Part shown: positions 9,688-19,588 of the stretch, piece by piece
How the letters are laid out: every line of letters begins with the position of its first letter
How positions within the stretch are numbered: position 1 is the first letter of the stretch
Assembly (NCBI GenBank): GCA_003427395.1
Contig: BFEA01000571.1
Span: 1 to 30,613 of the forward strand
DNA from: Chara braunii
Taxonomy: Eukaryota; Streptophyta; Charophyceae; Charales; Characeae
Direction: 5' to 3'
Length of the DNA stretch: 30,613 bases
Translations under genes and position numbers: made by a program
Notes under the pieces: model-generated
Seen by the model: the letters and a program-made list of their open reading frames with translations, nothing else
Databases searched by the model: none
Told to the model about the DNA's origin: nothing

Positions 9688-9860
9688 TCCTTTTATAAAA
9701 GCAGAAGCCGGTCTCGCATGACACATGACGGGCCCACGCGAGACTCCGCCCTGTGTTGGGAAAGGGGGCGGGACAGGGGCGGGCCTCTTGGGGGAGCAGC
9801 ATTTTTTTGGGGGGGGGGCTCGGTGCGCGCTCCAATAGACGAGGCGCAGGGTGGACGCGG

Positions 9861-9865
<5 letters not shown>

Positions 9866-9901
<36 letters not shown>
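9866..9901. repeat. poly(T) tract, ~36 nt
   Basis: A long T run, possibly the tail of a minus-strand retro-insertion. No clear target duplication found. Confidence 0.8.
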
Positions 9902-9902
<1 letters not shown>

Positions 9903-10286
9903 GTGGTGGCCCCGTAGCGGACGATGACTGGCGGCCTGCAGACCTGAAAGTAGACCGATTGCAATTTTTTGCATCTCATGATCTGACCGCAAATAATGTC
10001 CATATTCGGCTGTTCTTACAACTTTAATCTTTTGCAGCCGGGCTTCCCAGCGTTGTTGTTTGAATACAAGTACATAACCGCCGCGATTTGAAGGGCTGCT
10101 GTTTTGGTCGTTTCCACAGCAGATCCATCGTGATTTTGACAACAGGTCGCGTCCGGATTTGGCCGTTTTTTGCAAGTGAATCTGGACATGATCGTGGATG
10201 GATACATATAGTCGGATCTGCCTGTTCGAGTACAAGTTGTTTCGTGGGGCATGGCACAGCATGCGCACACAGTTGTTTCTTCAGGG
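9902..10286. other. No gene recognised
   Basis: ORFs on the - strand here extend into the neighbouring CT/CA arrays and have no recognisable domain. Unique-looking sequence of about 385 bp. Confidence 0.4.
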
Positions 10287-10578
<292 letters not shown>

Positions 10579-10810
10579 GACCTGCGGCGGCATAGCCGCG
10601 GACGGCCTTGAAGCTCAAGTAGAACCCGCAGCCGATTTAAGACCCGTGCATGTGACCAGGCAATGGGCGGTGGGGTCCACATGCTGATTGGAGCTGTGTC
10701 CGTGTGGTGTTGTGTGTGGTGTGTCTGGTGTGTGTGCCTTGGACGCAGCAGCGTTGCAGGGGTGGAGTGGATATCAAGAGCGGTATGGTTCCATTCTCAA
10801 ACACCGTGTC

Positions 10811-10880
10811 CTGGCTGTAGTGGTTTAGAGACTCGGCTTTTGTGGCCAAGGGCGCCAGTTTGAATCCGTGCGTGCATGGA
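10811..10880 (+). repeat. tRNA-like SINE head
   Basis: TGTAGTGGTTTAGAGACTCG (A-box-like) and CGCCAGTTTGAATCCGTGCG (B-box-like), about 35 bp apart. The remaining 120 bp up to the next SINE fragment is its likely body. Not foldable as a tRNA. Confidence 0.5.
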
Positions 10881-11015
10881 GATTGTCTGAGACCCGATAA
10901 ACAGTTCCATAACTACTACTTGACAACTTGAGATATCATTGTGAAACTAACCACCCCCAGGTAATTCAGGAATTTCATTCGTTTACTTTCTATCTGGATT
11001 CAAACTCAGATCTGT

Positions 11016-11887
11016 GGGGCTCGCCACTCCACTGTCGAAAACACGATTTTTGATAGTGTCTCTTGGCCACACAGCCTCAGGCTGTCGAAATTGGAGACGG
11101 GAAGAAAATTCTCAAGTACGTTGTCAGAGAATGCTTCTTGACACCTCCTTTCGAAAGTTTGTTGAATCCCCACCCAGCCTGCTACTCCGATGCTTTCAAC
11201 AGTCCTCGGCTGCATGATCGACTTCTCCTCGAAATTTGGGGCTCGCCACACAGCCTTTCGAACTATCAGTGAGGCATTTCTCGAAAGTTTTCAGGCCCAC
11301 CGTTCGAAAGAAAAACCCCTTCGCCACACAGACTTTCGAAACATTCGTCCTTTCGAATTCCGTCAGTGTACTGCCCTTGTGACAGGCAGGAACACCCCGA
11401 CAAAAGTGGTGGTTGTGAGGGTAGCGACCCTGACAGATGGTCATCGTGAGGGCCCATTTTCATGAGAGCCGATTGAGGCTTTTGAGTTTCAGGCTGTGAC
11501 AGGCGGGAGGGAAATGCCTTTCGAGTGCATTCGGACTGACATCTTTCGAAACATGAAAAGTGCGAGTTGGCTCGAAAGGATGTGTGGTGAAGATGGGGTC
11601 TTCAATTTTCGTGTTTCGAAAAGGCTGTGTGGCGAGCCCCTTTTGTAAGTGGGCGTGAGGTCGGGATGGAATAATGCTTGTCGTACCCTCAGGCCGCGTT
11701 CGTCTTTTTCCATCTTGCATTCAGAAGTGCATCCATTCGACAGTGCTGTGTCATCTTGCATTGACAAATACGTCCATTCTACAGTGCTGTTTTGCTCAAG
11801 GGGGCCAAACTGTTGAAGGGAGGCTGTTGAATTTATTCTGACAGCCGTTGAATTTTCCACCGTTTCCACAGTGGTGTGGCCAGCCCC
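11016..11887. mobile_element. GGGGCTCGCCACAC-family MITE, 872 bp with nested insert
   Basis: Left end GGGGCTCGCCACTCCACTGT; complement of the right end GGGGCTGGCCACACCACTGT. Flanked by TGT at 11013-11015 and 11888-11890. Removing the nested 403-bp element (11238-11640) and one TTT leaves about 466 bp that aligns, inverted, with the copy at 12515-12937. It inserted into a SINE. Confidence 0.88.
11238..11640. mobile_element. Nested MITE (TTCGAAA-rich subfamily), 403 bp
   Basis: Ends GGGGCTCGCCACACAGCC on the left and, in complement, GGGGCTCGCCACACAGCC on the right. Flanked by TTT on both sides (11235-11237, 11641-11643). The word TTTCGAAA or close variants occur about nine times inside, notably near both ends. 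Non-coding. The paralogue at 12949-13397 has the same order of words. Confidence 0.88.
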
Positions 11888-11940
11888 TGTATTTCAACAG
11901 TTTGTGGGTGTGTCAACTGAGCTAGTCCCGCTGGTTCAGA

Positions 11941-12514
11941 GCCCCATTTCCGTAAGGGACTGTGTGGGTGACCATTTCCAGCCCCTTGAAAATCCGCTAC
12001 AAAATGATGGAGCCTGGCTATTAATGGGGGAGTAGAGCTACAAACCTACAACCAGTGGGTTTCCATGCCATTTGCAGGATATCCCCGCCAACCTGAGTAA
12101 AAAAAATATAATAATAATAAAAAAATAATAATAATAATAAAAAAAAAAAAACACCCAGAAAGACAAGGGAAGAATAAAGCATCTTAGAAACCTCATTACA
12201 AACAGTTCAAAAAGATTAAGAAAAAAAAAAAATGCAGAACTCACCTCGATTTGGGGAATCTAAACGCACGAGCTGCCCACATGACTCCAGTATTGATCTA
12301 CCATTGAATCAGATCTGTATTGAAACCGTTTTTGAGAGATGATTCAGAAATGATGACCACCCCGCATTCTAGGTGGGGAAGATGGGAGGCAATCATGAAC
12401 ATAGTGTCGATTTGTGAAAGTATATGAACCCCTGCAGGCAGGCACTGGGGGATGAAGGGATGATTGTGAAATCTGATTCGGTCAGCTATGGGTGCCAAAC
12501 TCTTTCTGAACTCA
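11941..12514. other. Repeat debris incl. tRNA-like segment and A-rich tract
   Basis: 12090-12175 is an (ATA)n and A-rich tract. 12191-12316 is a degenerate tRNA-like repeat on the - strand (TGATTCAATGGTAGATCA, then GCGTTTAGATTCCCC); it reappears with a single A-run difference at the window's right edge. No gene. Confidence 0.5.
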
Positions 12515-12937
12515 GGGGCTTGCCACACCACTGTCGAAAGGCCAAAAAAATTGACGGCTGTCAGAATAAACTCAACAGCCTCCCTTCTACAGTTTGACCC
12601 CCTTCAGCCACACAGCACTGTAGACTGGACGCACTTGTGAATGCAAGATGGAAAAAGTCGAACGAGGCCTGAGGGTACGACACGCATTAGTTAGTCCGTC
12701 CCGACCTCACGCCCAGGCACCAAATTTCGAGGAGAAGTCGATCACGCAGCCGAGGACTGTTGAAAGCATCGGAGTAGCAGGCTGGGTGGGGATTCAACAA
12801 ACTTTCGAAAGGAGGTGTCGAGAAGCATTCTCTGACAACGTACTTGCAAATTTTCTTCCCGTCTCCAATTTCGACAGGCTGTGTGGCGAAGAGACACTAT
12901 CGAAAATCGTGTTTTCGACAGTGGAGCGGTGAGCCCG
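12515..12937. mobile_element. GGGGCTCGCCACAC-family MITE, 423 bp (inverted copy)
   Basis: Left end GGGGCTTGCCACACCACTGT, complement of right end CGGGCTCACCGCTCCACTGT. Flanked by TCA at 12512-12514 and 12938-12940. Its interior is the reverse complement of the outer parts of 11016-11887, without the nested element, so it supplies the empty site for that insertion. Confidence 0.88.
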
Positions 12938-12948
12938 TCAGTTCATAA

Positions 12949-13397
12949 GGGGCTCGCTACACAGCCTTTCGAACCGAGGCATTTCTCGAAAGTTGTCAGA
13001 TGAAAATCGAAAGTTTGTGTTTCGAAAGAAACCCCCCCTTCGCCACACAGACTTTCAAAACATTCGTCCTTTTGAATTCTGTCATTTTACTGCCCTCCTC
13101 ACAGGCGGGCACACCCCAACAAAAATGGCCGTTGTTGTCATGGTAGCGACCCTGACAGATGGTCATCGTGAGGGCCCATTTTCACAAGACCCTATTGAGG
13201 CTTTTGACTTTCAGGCCGTGACAGGCGTAAGGGACGGGCCACTTCGAAATGCCTTTCAAAGTTTTGAGTGCATTCGGACTGACACCTTTCGAAACATGAA
13301 AAGTGCGAGTTCGCTCGAACGGCTGTGTGGCAAAGTTGGAGTCTCCATTTTTGGAGTCTCCATTTTTCATGTTTCGAAAGATTGTGTGGATAGCCCC
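12949..13397. mobile_element. MITE (TTCGAAA-rich subfamily), 449 bp
   Basis: Left end GGGGCTCGCTACACAGCC, complement of right end GGGGCTATCCACACAATC. TAA flanks both sides (12946-12948, 13398-13400). Direct-orientation paralogue of 11238-11640, carrying an extra duplication of TTTTTGGAGTCTCCA-like words near its right end. Confidence 0.85.
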
Positions 13398-13400
13398 TAA

Positions 13401-13860
13401 GACCTCCATCGCCATCATCTTATACGAATGGAGTTGGACTGCAGAGCTCCCCACAAGGAAGGAGCCATGACCACCAGCCTGAGGTCACGTTTTTTTTTTT
13501 TTTTTTTAATCATGAAGGAATAAAAAGATAGGAGGAATCACGGATCTCTTATCTTCAGTGATCCAGGAATCTGGGAGGGGGAAACAAAACAAAATAAAAG
13601 AGGAATCACGGAGCAGCAGGAGCCTGAGTGCACGAGGAAGCCGGCAGGGGTCGAGCCCATCGTATTTGCCATTGGATGGTTCCAGAACCTTCGCTTGCCA
13701 TGGGAGACTGATCACAGCAAGGGCAAGAGAATGGCAGAAAATGAGGTGAAGGGGTATAGCCATCTTATTTGGATCATGTTTCCAATCAAAAGAAAAGGCA
13801 GTCAGCATGTGCAAAATCTATTGCCGCAGTCTTTTGACAGACTCTGAGTTGTGAAGATAG
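13401..13860. other. No gene; poly(T) and duplicated short phrase
   Basis: A poly(T) run at 13491-13508 and a phrase GAGGAATCACGGA present twice (about 13532 and 13601). ORFs on either strand lack recognisable motifs. Confidence 0.4.
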
Positions 13861-13861
13861 G

Positions 13862-14000
13862 GAATGACCCATGATTGCCAGGCAATGATAATCAGTCTGG
13901 TATACTTCCTGTCACATGTGTATTGGCAGTCACTGTGCCATTTGGAACTGACACGAGGGCCAGGAAGGTTAGAGGGCCTTTGCTTTTGCACAGAGTGGTA
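13862..14000 (+). repeat. Dispersed repeat, copy 1
   Basis: Shares CATGATTGCCARRCAAT, ACTCTTCCTGTC-like and GGCYTTTGCTTTTGCMCAGAG words in the same order with 19700-19795. The family is unknown. Confidence 0.6.
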
Positions 14001-14027
14001 AGCCGGAAACTGACAGCTTACCAACCG

Positions 14028-14245
14028 GCCTAGTAGCGCAGTTGGCAGACCCATGAACTGTGGAAATACAGGGCCAAGTTTGAATCCAGATGCAAGCGTA
14101 TGGAATTGAATAGAAAGTTAGAAACAAAATAATTCCGAATTATCTGGGGACTCCCAGCGTCTGTGTTACCAGTCGGGCGGTCCGGGAGGCCCGGCCGGGC
14201 CAGGTCCGGGCAATGACCCAGTCAAGGTCCCGGGCAGTCCCAGCA

Positions 14246-14285
<40 letters not shown>
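14028..14285 (+). mobile_element. tRNA-derived SINE (family 2) with poly(A) tail
   Basis: Head CGGCCTAGTAGCGCAGTTGG (A box) and CAAGTTTGAATCCAGATGCA (B box); then a GC-rich body (14170-14245) and a 39-nt A tail at 14247-14285. Related to 8452-8546 and 20373-20440. No clean target duplication found. Confidence 0.65.
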
Positions 14286-14287
<2 letters not shown>

Positions 14288-14513
14288 GAGAAAAATCTAT
14301 GTCATGCAGAATTGCAAATCAAACATCTTTTGCCTGAGGGCAACCGCGAAATTCGCTATTGAAACCCCCCAAAAAAAATAAAAAATAAAAATGAAATACT
14401 AAATTATATCACACCCTTCCACGAGCCCTTTCGAACCCGTCTTATACCCCATAGACACCCTTTGCTGAGATATCACCAAACTCAAAGATAAGGCCGGATT
14501 GCACGGGGGGTGA

Positions 14514-14607
14514 CCCGGATCTAAGTCCCATTAGCTTGGATTCTTCATTTTTGGCCTTCGATCTTCATAATCGTGAAGAATTAAGGTAAGTGGGACTTGG
14601 CCCCCGG
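14514..14607. mobile_element. Small palindromic MITE, family B (diverged)
   Basis: Left CCCGGATCTAAGTCCCATTA and, in complement, right CCGGGGGCCAAGTCCCACTT. Interior word TTCGATCTT matches the centre of the copies at 27383 and 27919. About 94 bp, non-coding. Confidence 0.65.
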
Positions 14608-14869
14608 GCCGGGCAACTCCGGTAACATGGCCCAGCTTCACTGAGGGGGAAGACTTAGGGCCTCGTTAGACACTCCTTGTGGACCCGAAATCCACAAGGA
14701 AATGATCGTTCCACCTGTCCTTGGGGACGATTCTCAAAAAAAAATGTGAAAACACCAGAAGGAGATTTCCTTGTGGTGTCCTTGTGGCCACAGCCAATTT
14801 TTGCTTAGCCCCAAGGGACCTCCCGAGGTCCCTCGTAGCACAAGGAAGCGCGAATTTCGGAGCGGTGAA

Positions 14870-15237
14870 GGCATGCATCGACGTACAATTTCGGTTTGAG
14901 GGTGGTCCAGACGTGGTCCAGCGAACCGGAGCACTGACATCCCTGCGTCCAAAATCTGCACGGCGCCCCAACGGCTCCATACGGTAAGCGGCGTCGGGAG
15001 GCCTCCGTCCGTCGGCGCGAAATGCCGACCGGCGTCCACTAAGGTCTGCTGCAGCGGGCGATCGTCGACAACGGTCCAAAATTCGAATGCTTTTCCCACC
15101 AGGCGCCCTTTCGACGGCGACAGTCTCATTGGACAAGATCGTCATTTTCTTCGATTGTTGTCACGCCTCGCATGTTGGAGCACAGAACTTTCATCGATCT
15201 TTCTTTTGTCGACGGGCTTGTTCGTTGAACGGTCGAC
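14870..15237 (+). repeat. Internal 368-bp direct repeat, copy 1
   Basis: About 95% identical by eye to 18117-18483; the differences are mostly transitions. Breakpoints are sharp: GGCATGC on the left and GGTCGAC on the right, with unrelated sequence beyond. Both copies lie within the 4.93-kb transposon. Confidence 0.9.
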
Positions 15238-15462
15238 GCGCAACCTCACGCCCTGTGCTGTCTTTCGTTCGGAGTGTGAGACGTGCGGAAAGAGGCCCAG
15301 AAAAACAGCAAGATGGGGTGTGCCAAGGATTTTTGGGAAATTGAGTGTGGGGACACAGATGGAACTGAAATCCCCCGTGAGGGTCCGATGAAGCAAGTCG
15401 ATTAGTTTCGCGCGTCGCGGAATGCGCGCGCGGACATGTTGCGAAAACAGAAAGATCCTAAT

Positions 15463-15932
15463 TCAATCCAGGAAGTACTGTCGGGCTTCCCACCGGGCTA
15501 CAGCCCGTCGTTTAGAACGGAAAGGCTCTGGCACGCTTCGTGTGTCTCGTTTTCGTATCAGATATCGTCGTCGTTCGCTGGTCAGCTCCGAATCCGACGT
15601 GGATGGTCTCAGCCGAGTCGCTCTTTCCTTATGCTCGTCCTCACTTCGTATTCGGTAGTGGAAGCCCTCCGCTTCGTAGCGATCGAAATGCTGGCACTCC
15701 GTGCACAGAGTGCGGGGCCAATGGGGCGCCACTGCCATCCACGGAATGACGATCAGATCGTTAAACGACAACAATATCAAGTAGGGTGGAAAGTGCGTAT
15801 CGATAATGAAAAATCCGACGTCTATAAACCCAGAACAACGGTTGGCCGGAGGGAAGTAATACTGCCCGCCGATTTGTGCGACGGCTTCTCGTACGTCCCA
15901 CTCACATACACGTGTCCTTTCCTCACTGTAGG
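15463..15932 (-). pseudogene. Exon-like ORF of unknown function inside transposon
   Basis: The - strand has a good splice acceptor (CCTTTTCCCTACAG, about 15946-15933) followed by an open frame of about 150 codons down to a stop at 15463. It reads through motifs such as AVAQIGGQYYFPPANRCSGF, IDTHFPPY, TECQHFDRYEAEGFHYRIRS and ends QYFLD. The composition is protein-like (aromatic-rich, CxxCxxF/H arrangement), unlike the neighbouring ORFs. I do not recognise the family. It could be part of a transposon second ORF or a captured host exon. No start codon lies near the acceptor, which suits an internal or last exon. Confidence 0.35.
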
Positions 15933-16574
15933 GAAAAGGTCACGTTGAGATGGGAGATACGGAAGGTTGGCGCCCAATCGAAGGGTGCTTGTCAGTCCAN
16001 ATATCAATCAATCACATATATCCAGAGGCATCATTAAGAGCAAAAAAATCATTCATGCGACCCTCAATCTACCCTTCTTGACACACGAGGGAGCAGACAC
16101 ACACCGGCTTGATCATGCATAGGGCTAAGGGACCGACCCGCGACTCAGTTCAACACAACGTTGGTTTTCGGCGCCTGGTTGCTCGAGGTCGCCTGGTGGC
16201 GTGGCTGCTGATGTCGTGCCACATAAGGCAGATGGCATGCGCAGTGCGTTCGGGACTACAGATCTAAACACTCTTGTATTCTCGAACAAAATCCCGACGA
16301 CACTCGTCTAATCAATCCGAAAAGTCACGCATCTCTATACATGCATTCACTGTGGAAGGTGCGAAAATGAGACATTCACAGGAAAAAATGGATCGCATTG
16401 CACAGTACACACGCATCCACCGTTCACAAGACAAATAGACGGGGTCCTTGCGTAGGAGGATTACCCAGGAAACTAATGGAAGAGTTCCAGAAGAAGTTCT
16501 TTCACACATAAACAGGAGGCCGACTTATTCCCATTCAAGAGGGGGACAATCATTCAGACGCATCGTCTTTCGAG

Positions 16575-16618
<44 letters not shown>

Positions 16619-16780
16619 NNNNNNNNNNNNNNNNNNNNNNNNNNNNNNNNNNNNNNNNNNNNNNNNNNNNNNNNNNNNNNNNNNNNNNNNNNNNNNNNNN
16701 NNNNNNNNNNNNNNNNNNNNNNNNNNNNNNNNNNNNNNNNNNNNNNNNNNNNNNNNNNNNNNNNNNNNNNNNNNNNNNNN
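16619..16780. other. Assembly gap (162 N) inside a (GA)n array
   Basis: GA array from about 16580 to 16618, 162 N, then GA again to 16798. True array length is unknown. ORFs crossing it are artefacts. Confidence 0.98.
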
Positions 16781-16939
16781 AGAGAGAGAGAGAGAGAGTC
16801 GAGGGAAAGAAAGTCCAAAATAGAAGATGACAAGATCCAGGAAGAGAAAAGTTCGGCGTCACCGCCGTACACTCACGCCACGATAACAATCCGCAACAAA
16901 GGCGCATTCACCGTTAATTCCAATATGGCCCCGGGCCAA

Positions 16940-17316
16940 TCAACTCAACATCGATCCTCGTACCAGCACCGATGATCCCGGCCGTCGCGTGCTAACTCCC
17001 ACCACTGCGATCGCCACCCCGTTGTCGTAAACTCGACCCGGTTCACCCAGATCCCACAGTCCGTCGTGGCGATCCAGCGCGCAACCCGCCAGTCTATCGT
17101 CAGCCGACAGGACCTTCCGAATCGCTTCAAACACTCGGCCTAGCCACTGCTTCCCGGAAGCTTGCTTGAGAGTCGAGAACGTAAGAGAGCTTTGGCGGGT
17201 GCGCTTGCGGGTTTTATAGTTGCGACAGAGGAGATAGAAGGAGGAGAGAACGACGGGAAGGCGGGGGTGTAGGAGGAGGAGGAGAAGACTTTGAGAAGAG
17301 CGCTCCGAGAACGCCA
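16940..17316 (-). other. Hypothetical ORF, unrecognised (weak)
   Basis: From a Met at 17316 the - strand runs about 125 codons: MAFSERSS, a hydrophobic LLLLLLHPRLPVVLSSFYLL segment that could be a signal anchor, then basic NYKTRKRTRQ and a more ordinary region with QWLGRVFEAIRKVLSADDRL. TATAAAAC is present but inside the ORF. A second frame over the same DNA also looks Trp-rich, so frame choice is uncertain. Probably captured or decayed sequence within the transposon. Confidence 0.2.
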
Positions 17317-17419
17317 TGTTGATCCCTCGGAACTCAAGGTTCAACCAATCAGATTCGTCGCGCGATAGGAAGGTCCTATCGATCCACGCACCTGATTGGT
17401 GAGCGGGAATCATCGGGGG

Positions 17420-18116
17420 ATTGACTGGGAGTCGTATGCCAGACTCAGAGGGTGAGAAGAGAAAAGGTGTGAGAAGTGGCGCAAGACGGGTCCAAGATTC
17501 AAACGATCAAGAAAGGGAAATGGGCGCGCAAAGCAGCAAGACGGGGGAGGGGGGGAGAGGAAGAAACAGTTACGGGGAGAGAGAAAGAGGAGGGAGAAGG
17601 AAAGGGAGCGCGGGAGGGAGCGATGCGGGGGACAGAGAGGAGAAAGCCTCTGCATGTGTGGCGCCGTCAACAAAAAAAGAAAGAAAAAGGCACTGAAAAA
17701 GTTACAGTTTGCTTCTATCCTAATTCAAAATTGAAATCACCATATCCGCGCGCGAAAAAGCGACGCGGGAAAAATCCTATGCCTATTCGTATTCACGCGA
17801 AATTCCGAGAGTTTTCCCCGACGCGCCCAAGAACATTCACACACCCAAAAAGGACCCGTCGAAGTTCCGCTTATCCCGGAATTCCCAAATACCGAGCCCA
17901 ATTCCCAGTGCGCTCGCTAAGGCGCACACAAAATCCCATGTACTTCCCGACTTTGCAAGAAGAAAAACAGAACTCGGCAGTCGAAAAAGCTCTCAAAAAG
18001 GAAAATGCGGCACCCGAAAGCAAGAACTCAAAACGGGGTTTTCCTGGGGTTGGTATGATACAAGCAAAGGAAAGGGTATGAAAGATGGCACGGGGTCGGG
18101 AAGTGGTTCGTCACAG
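17420..18116. other. Purine-rich then mixed sequence, no gene
   Basis: 17440-17690 is strongly purine-rich on the + strand. A 201-codon + strand ORF (17476-18081) is Lys/Arg/Glu-rich low complexity followed by sequence without motifs; I do not accept it as a gene. Confidence 0.4.
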
Positions 18117-18483
18117 GCATGCGTCGACGTACAATTTCGGTTCGAGGGTGGTCCAGACGTGGTCCAGCAAACCGGAGCACGAACATCCCTGCGTCCAAAA
18201 TCTGCACGGCGCCCCAACGGCTCCGAACGGTAAGCGGCGTCGGGAGGCCTCCGTCCGTCGGCGCGAAATGCCGACCGGCGTCCACTTAGGTCTGCTGCGG
18301 CGGGCGATCGTCGACAACGGTCCGAAATTCGAATGCTTTTCCCACCAGGCGCCCTTTCGACGACGACAGTCTCATTGGACAAGATCGTCATTTTCTTCGA
18401 TTGTCGTCACGCCTCGCACGTTGGAGCACAAAACTTTCACCGATCTTTCTTTTGTCAACGGGCTTCTTCGTTGAACGGTCGAC
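18117..18483 (+). repeat. Internal direct repeat, copy 2
   Basis: Partner of 14870-15237. It lies immediately downstream (on the - strand) of the transposase-like remnant. Confidence 0.9.
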
Positions 18484-18644
18484 CGCCGACGTCACACTGC
18501 AGCCCTTCGAGCGGCCCTTACATGGCCGACCTGCTGCACAGCCTGCCTCTACTGGTCCTCGTCGTCGTGCTGCTTCTCGTCGTTGTCTTCTTCCACGTGT
18601 GTTTCGTCGGCCTCGTCCCGGTCGCGGCTCGCAGAACGACGAGT

Positions 18645-19585
18645 TTACGAAGTCCTGTCGGCCACGTGATCTTCCCACGTGCCTCCTATCCTGCGCTTCA
18701 CCCACCACCGCGGCATCGCACGTGGTATCACTCTGCAACCCAACGCGTAGCACAACTGAACAACAGCCTCCGACATCGCGACGTAATCGGCCCCATCGAA
18801 CGGATCTTGTGTCAATTTCCTCCATCTACGCGCGCGCAACTGCTCCTTCAGTCGCCCCAGCGCCCTCTCCTGCTGACATCGAAGAACGATCGTGGACACG
18901 GCTGTCGCCACGGCCTGCAGCTCACGATGACTCAACGGATCACGTCTACCCTCCGCCGCCCTCCATAGCCGCGACGATGAAGATGAGGTCCCGTCGTTCA
19001 GCTGCCGTTTGTGTCGTACTTCCGCACGCGTCCAGGAAGTTGAAGACGTCCGACGAAAGGCGGCCCCTTTTCTATGTTCACAGTCCCGCAAACGGCAAAG
19101 AGGAGCAACGCGCAGTCGACATGTGCAAAGGTCCACGGCGATGGAAGCACCAAACTCTGCCCGCGCAGTCGCAACGGCCTGGGGATGGAACCTCCGCCGC
19201 CGCTCAGCCCCTTTTCGTAAACACGCCACCGTCGCGCCGCCAGGCACACGTCGTCGTCGTCGTCGCAGCAGTCGTTCGAATTTTGAATTTGAAATGCCCA
19301 CGCCCTTGGGGTTAAATTTCTTTCCGCGTTGCCTGCCGTCTGCCGTTTCCCGCCTCGCGTCGCTGGACCACGCCGCCTCCGCACGGACAAAAGAAGCTGG
19401 ACCACGGACGTCCGACCCCGCGGCCGCTAATTTACGTATGAAAATGGCCACGGGGAAGCCACAAGGAAATATCCTCGGGGAACATCCCCAAGGATGAGTG
19501 GAACGACGCCGCAAATTCCCGTAAAAATCCACAAGGACGTTTCCTTGTGGCTCAAGGAAACCGTAAGGAGTGTCTAACGAGGCCC
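18645..19585 (-). pseudogene. Harbinger transposase-like N-terminal remnant
   Basis: An open frame on the - strand enters from the right inverted end and stops at 18645; it runs outside the element, so its true start is unclear. The C-terminal part reads LKEQLRARRWRKLTQDPFDG, AVVQLCYALGCRVIPRA and PRWWVKRRIGGTWEDHVADR. The WWVKxRxGGTWED block resembles the N-terminal region of PIF/Harbinger-type transposases (RRWWVRxxxxGTxxDL). The DDE catalytic region is not visible after the stop, in any frame, before the 367-bp repeat. Either an intron follows or the gene is truncated. Confidence 0.45.
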
Positions 19586-19588
19586 TTA

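Larger units (their letters stand above)
10990..11940 (-). mobile_element. SINE (family 1) interrupted by a MITE
   Basis: Left part at 10998-11015 (ATTCAAACTCAGATCTGT) and right part from 11888 (TGTATTTCAACAGTTTGTGG, then TCAACTGAGCTAG) join, after removal of the MITE and one TGT, into the same order seen at 24184-24245 and 25088-25148. The - strand has the A box CTAGCTCAGTTG and the B-box-like GAGTTTGAAT. The SINE was present before the MITE arrived. Confidence 0.8.
14658..19585 (-). mobile_element. 4.93-kb PIF/Harbinger-like DNA transposon
   Basis: Perfect inverted ends GGGCCTCGTTAGACACTCC followed by TT on both sides; TTA flanks at 14655-14657 and 19586-19588. A GGG start plus a TTA 3-bp duplication is the hallmark of PIF/Harbinger. 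Subterminal copies of TCCTTGTGG, in both orientations, crowd both ends (about 14676-14800 and 19458-19560), as expected of transposase binding sites. Inside are a transposase-like remnant on the - strand, an internal 368-bp direct duplication, an N gap and unrecognised exon-like sequence. The element is probably non-autonomous now. Confidence 0.82.

Noticed and set aside
16448-16975. 175-codon + strand ORF and two - strand ORFs across the N gap
   Set aside because: Reading through 162 N and a GA array; no protein evidence.
17476-18081. 201-codon + strand ORF
   Set aside because: First half is purine-rich low complexity, second half lacks motifs and lies in transposon sequence.
18085-19315. 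Plus-strand ORFs of 129-304 codons inside the transposon
   Set aside because: Antisense to the transposase-like frame; Arg/Ser/Pro-rich composition typical of GC-rich antisense reading.
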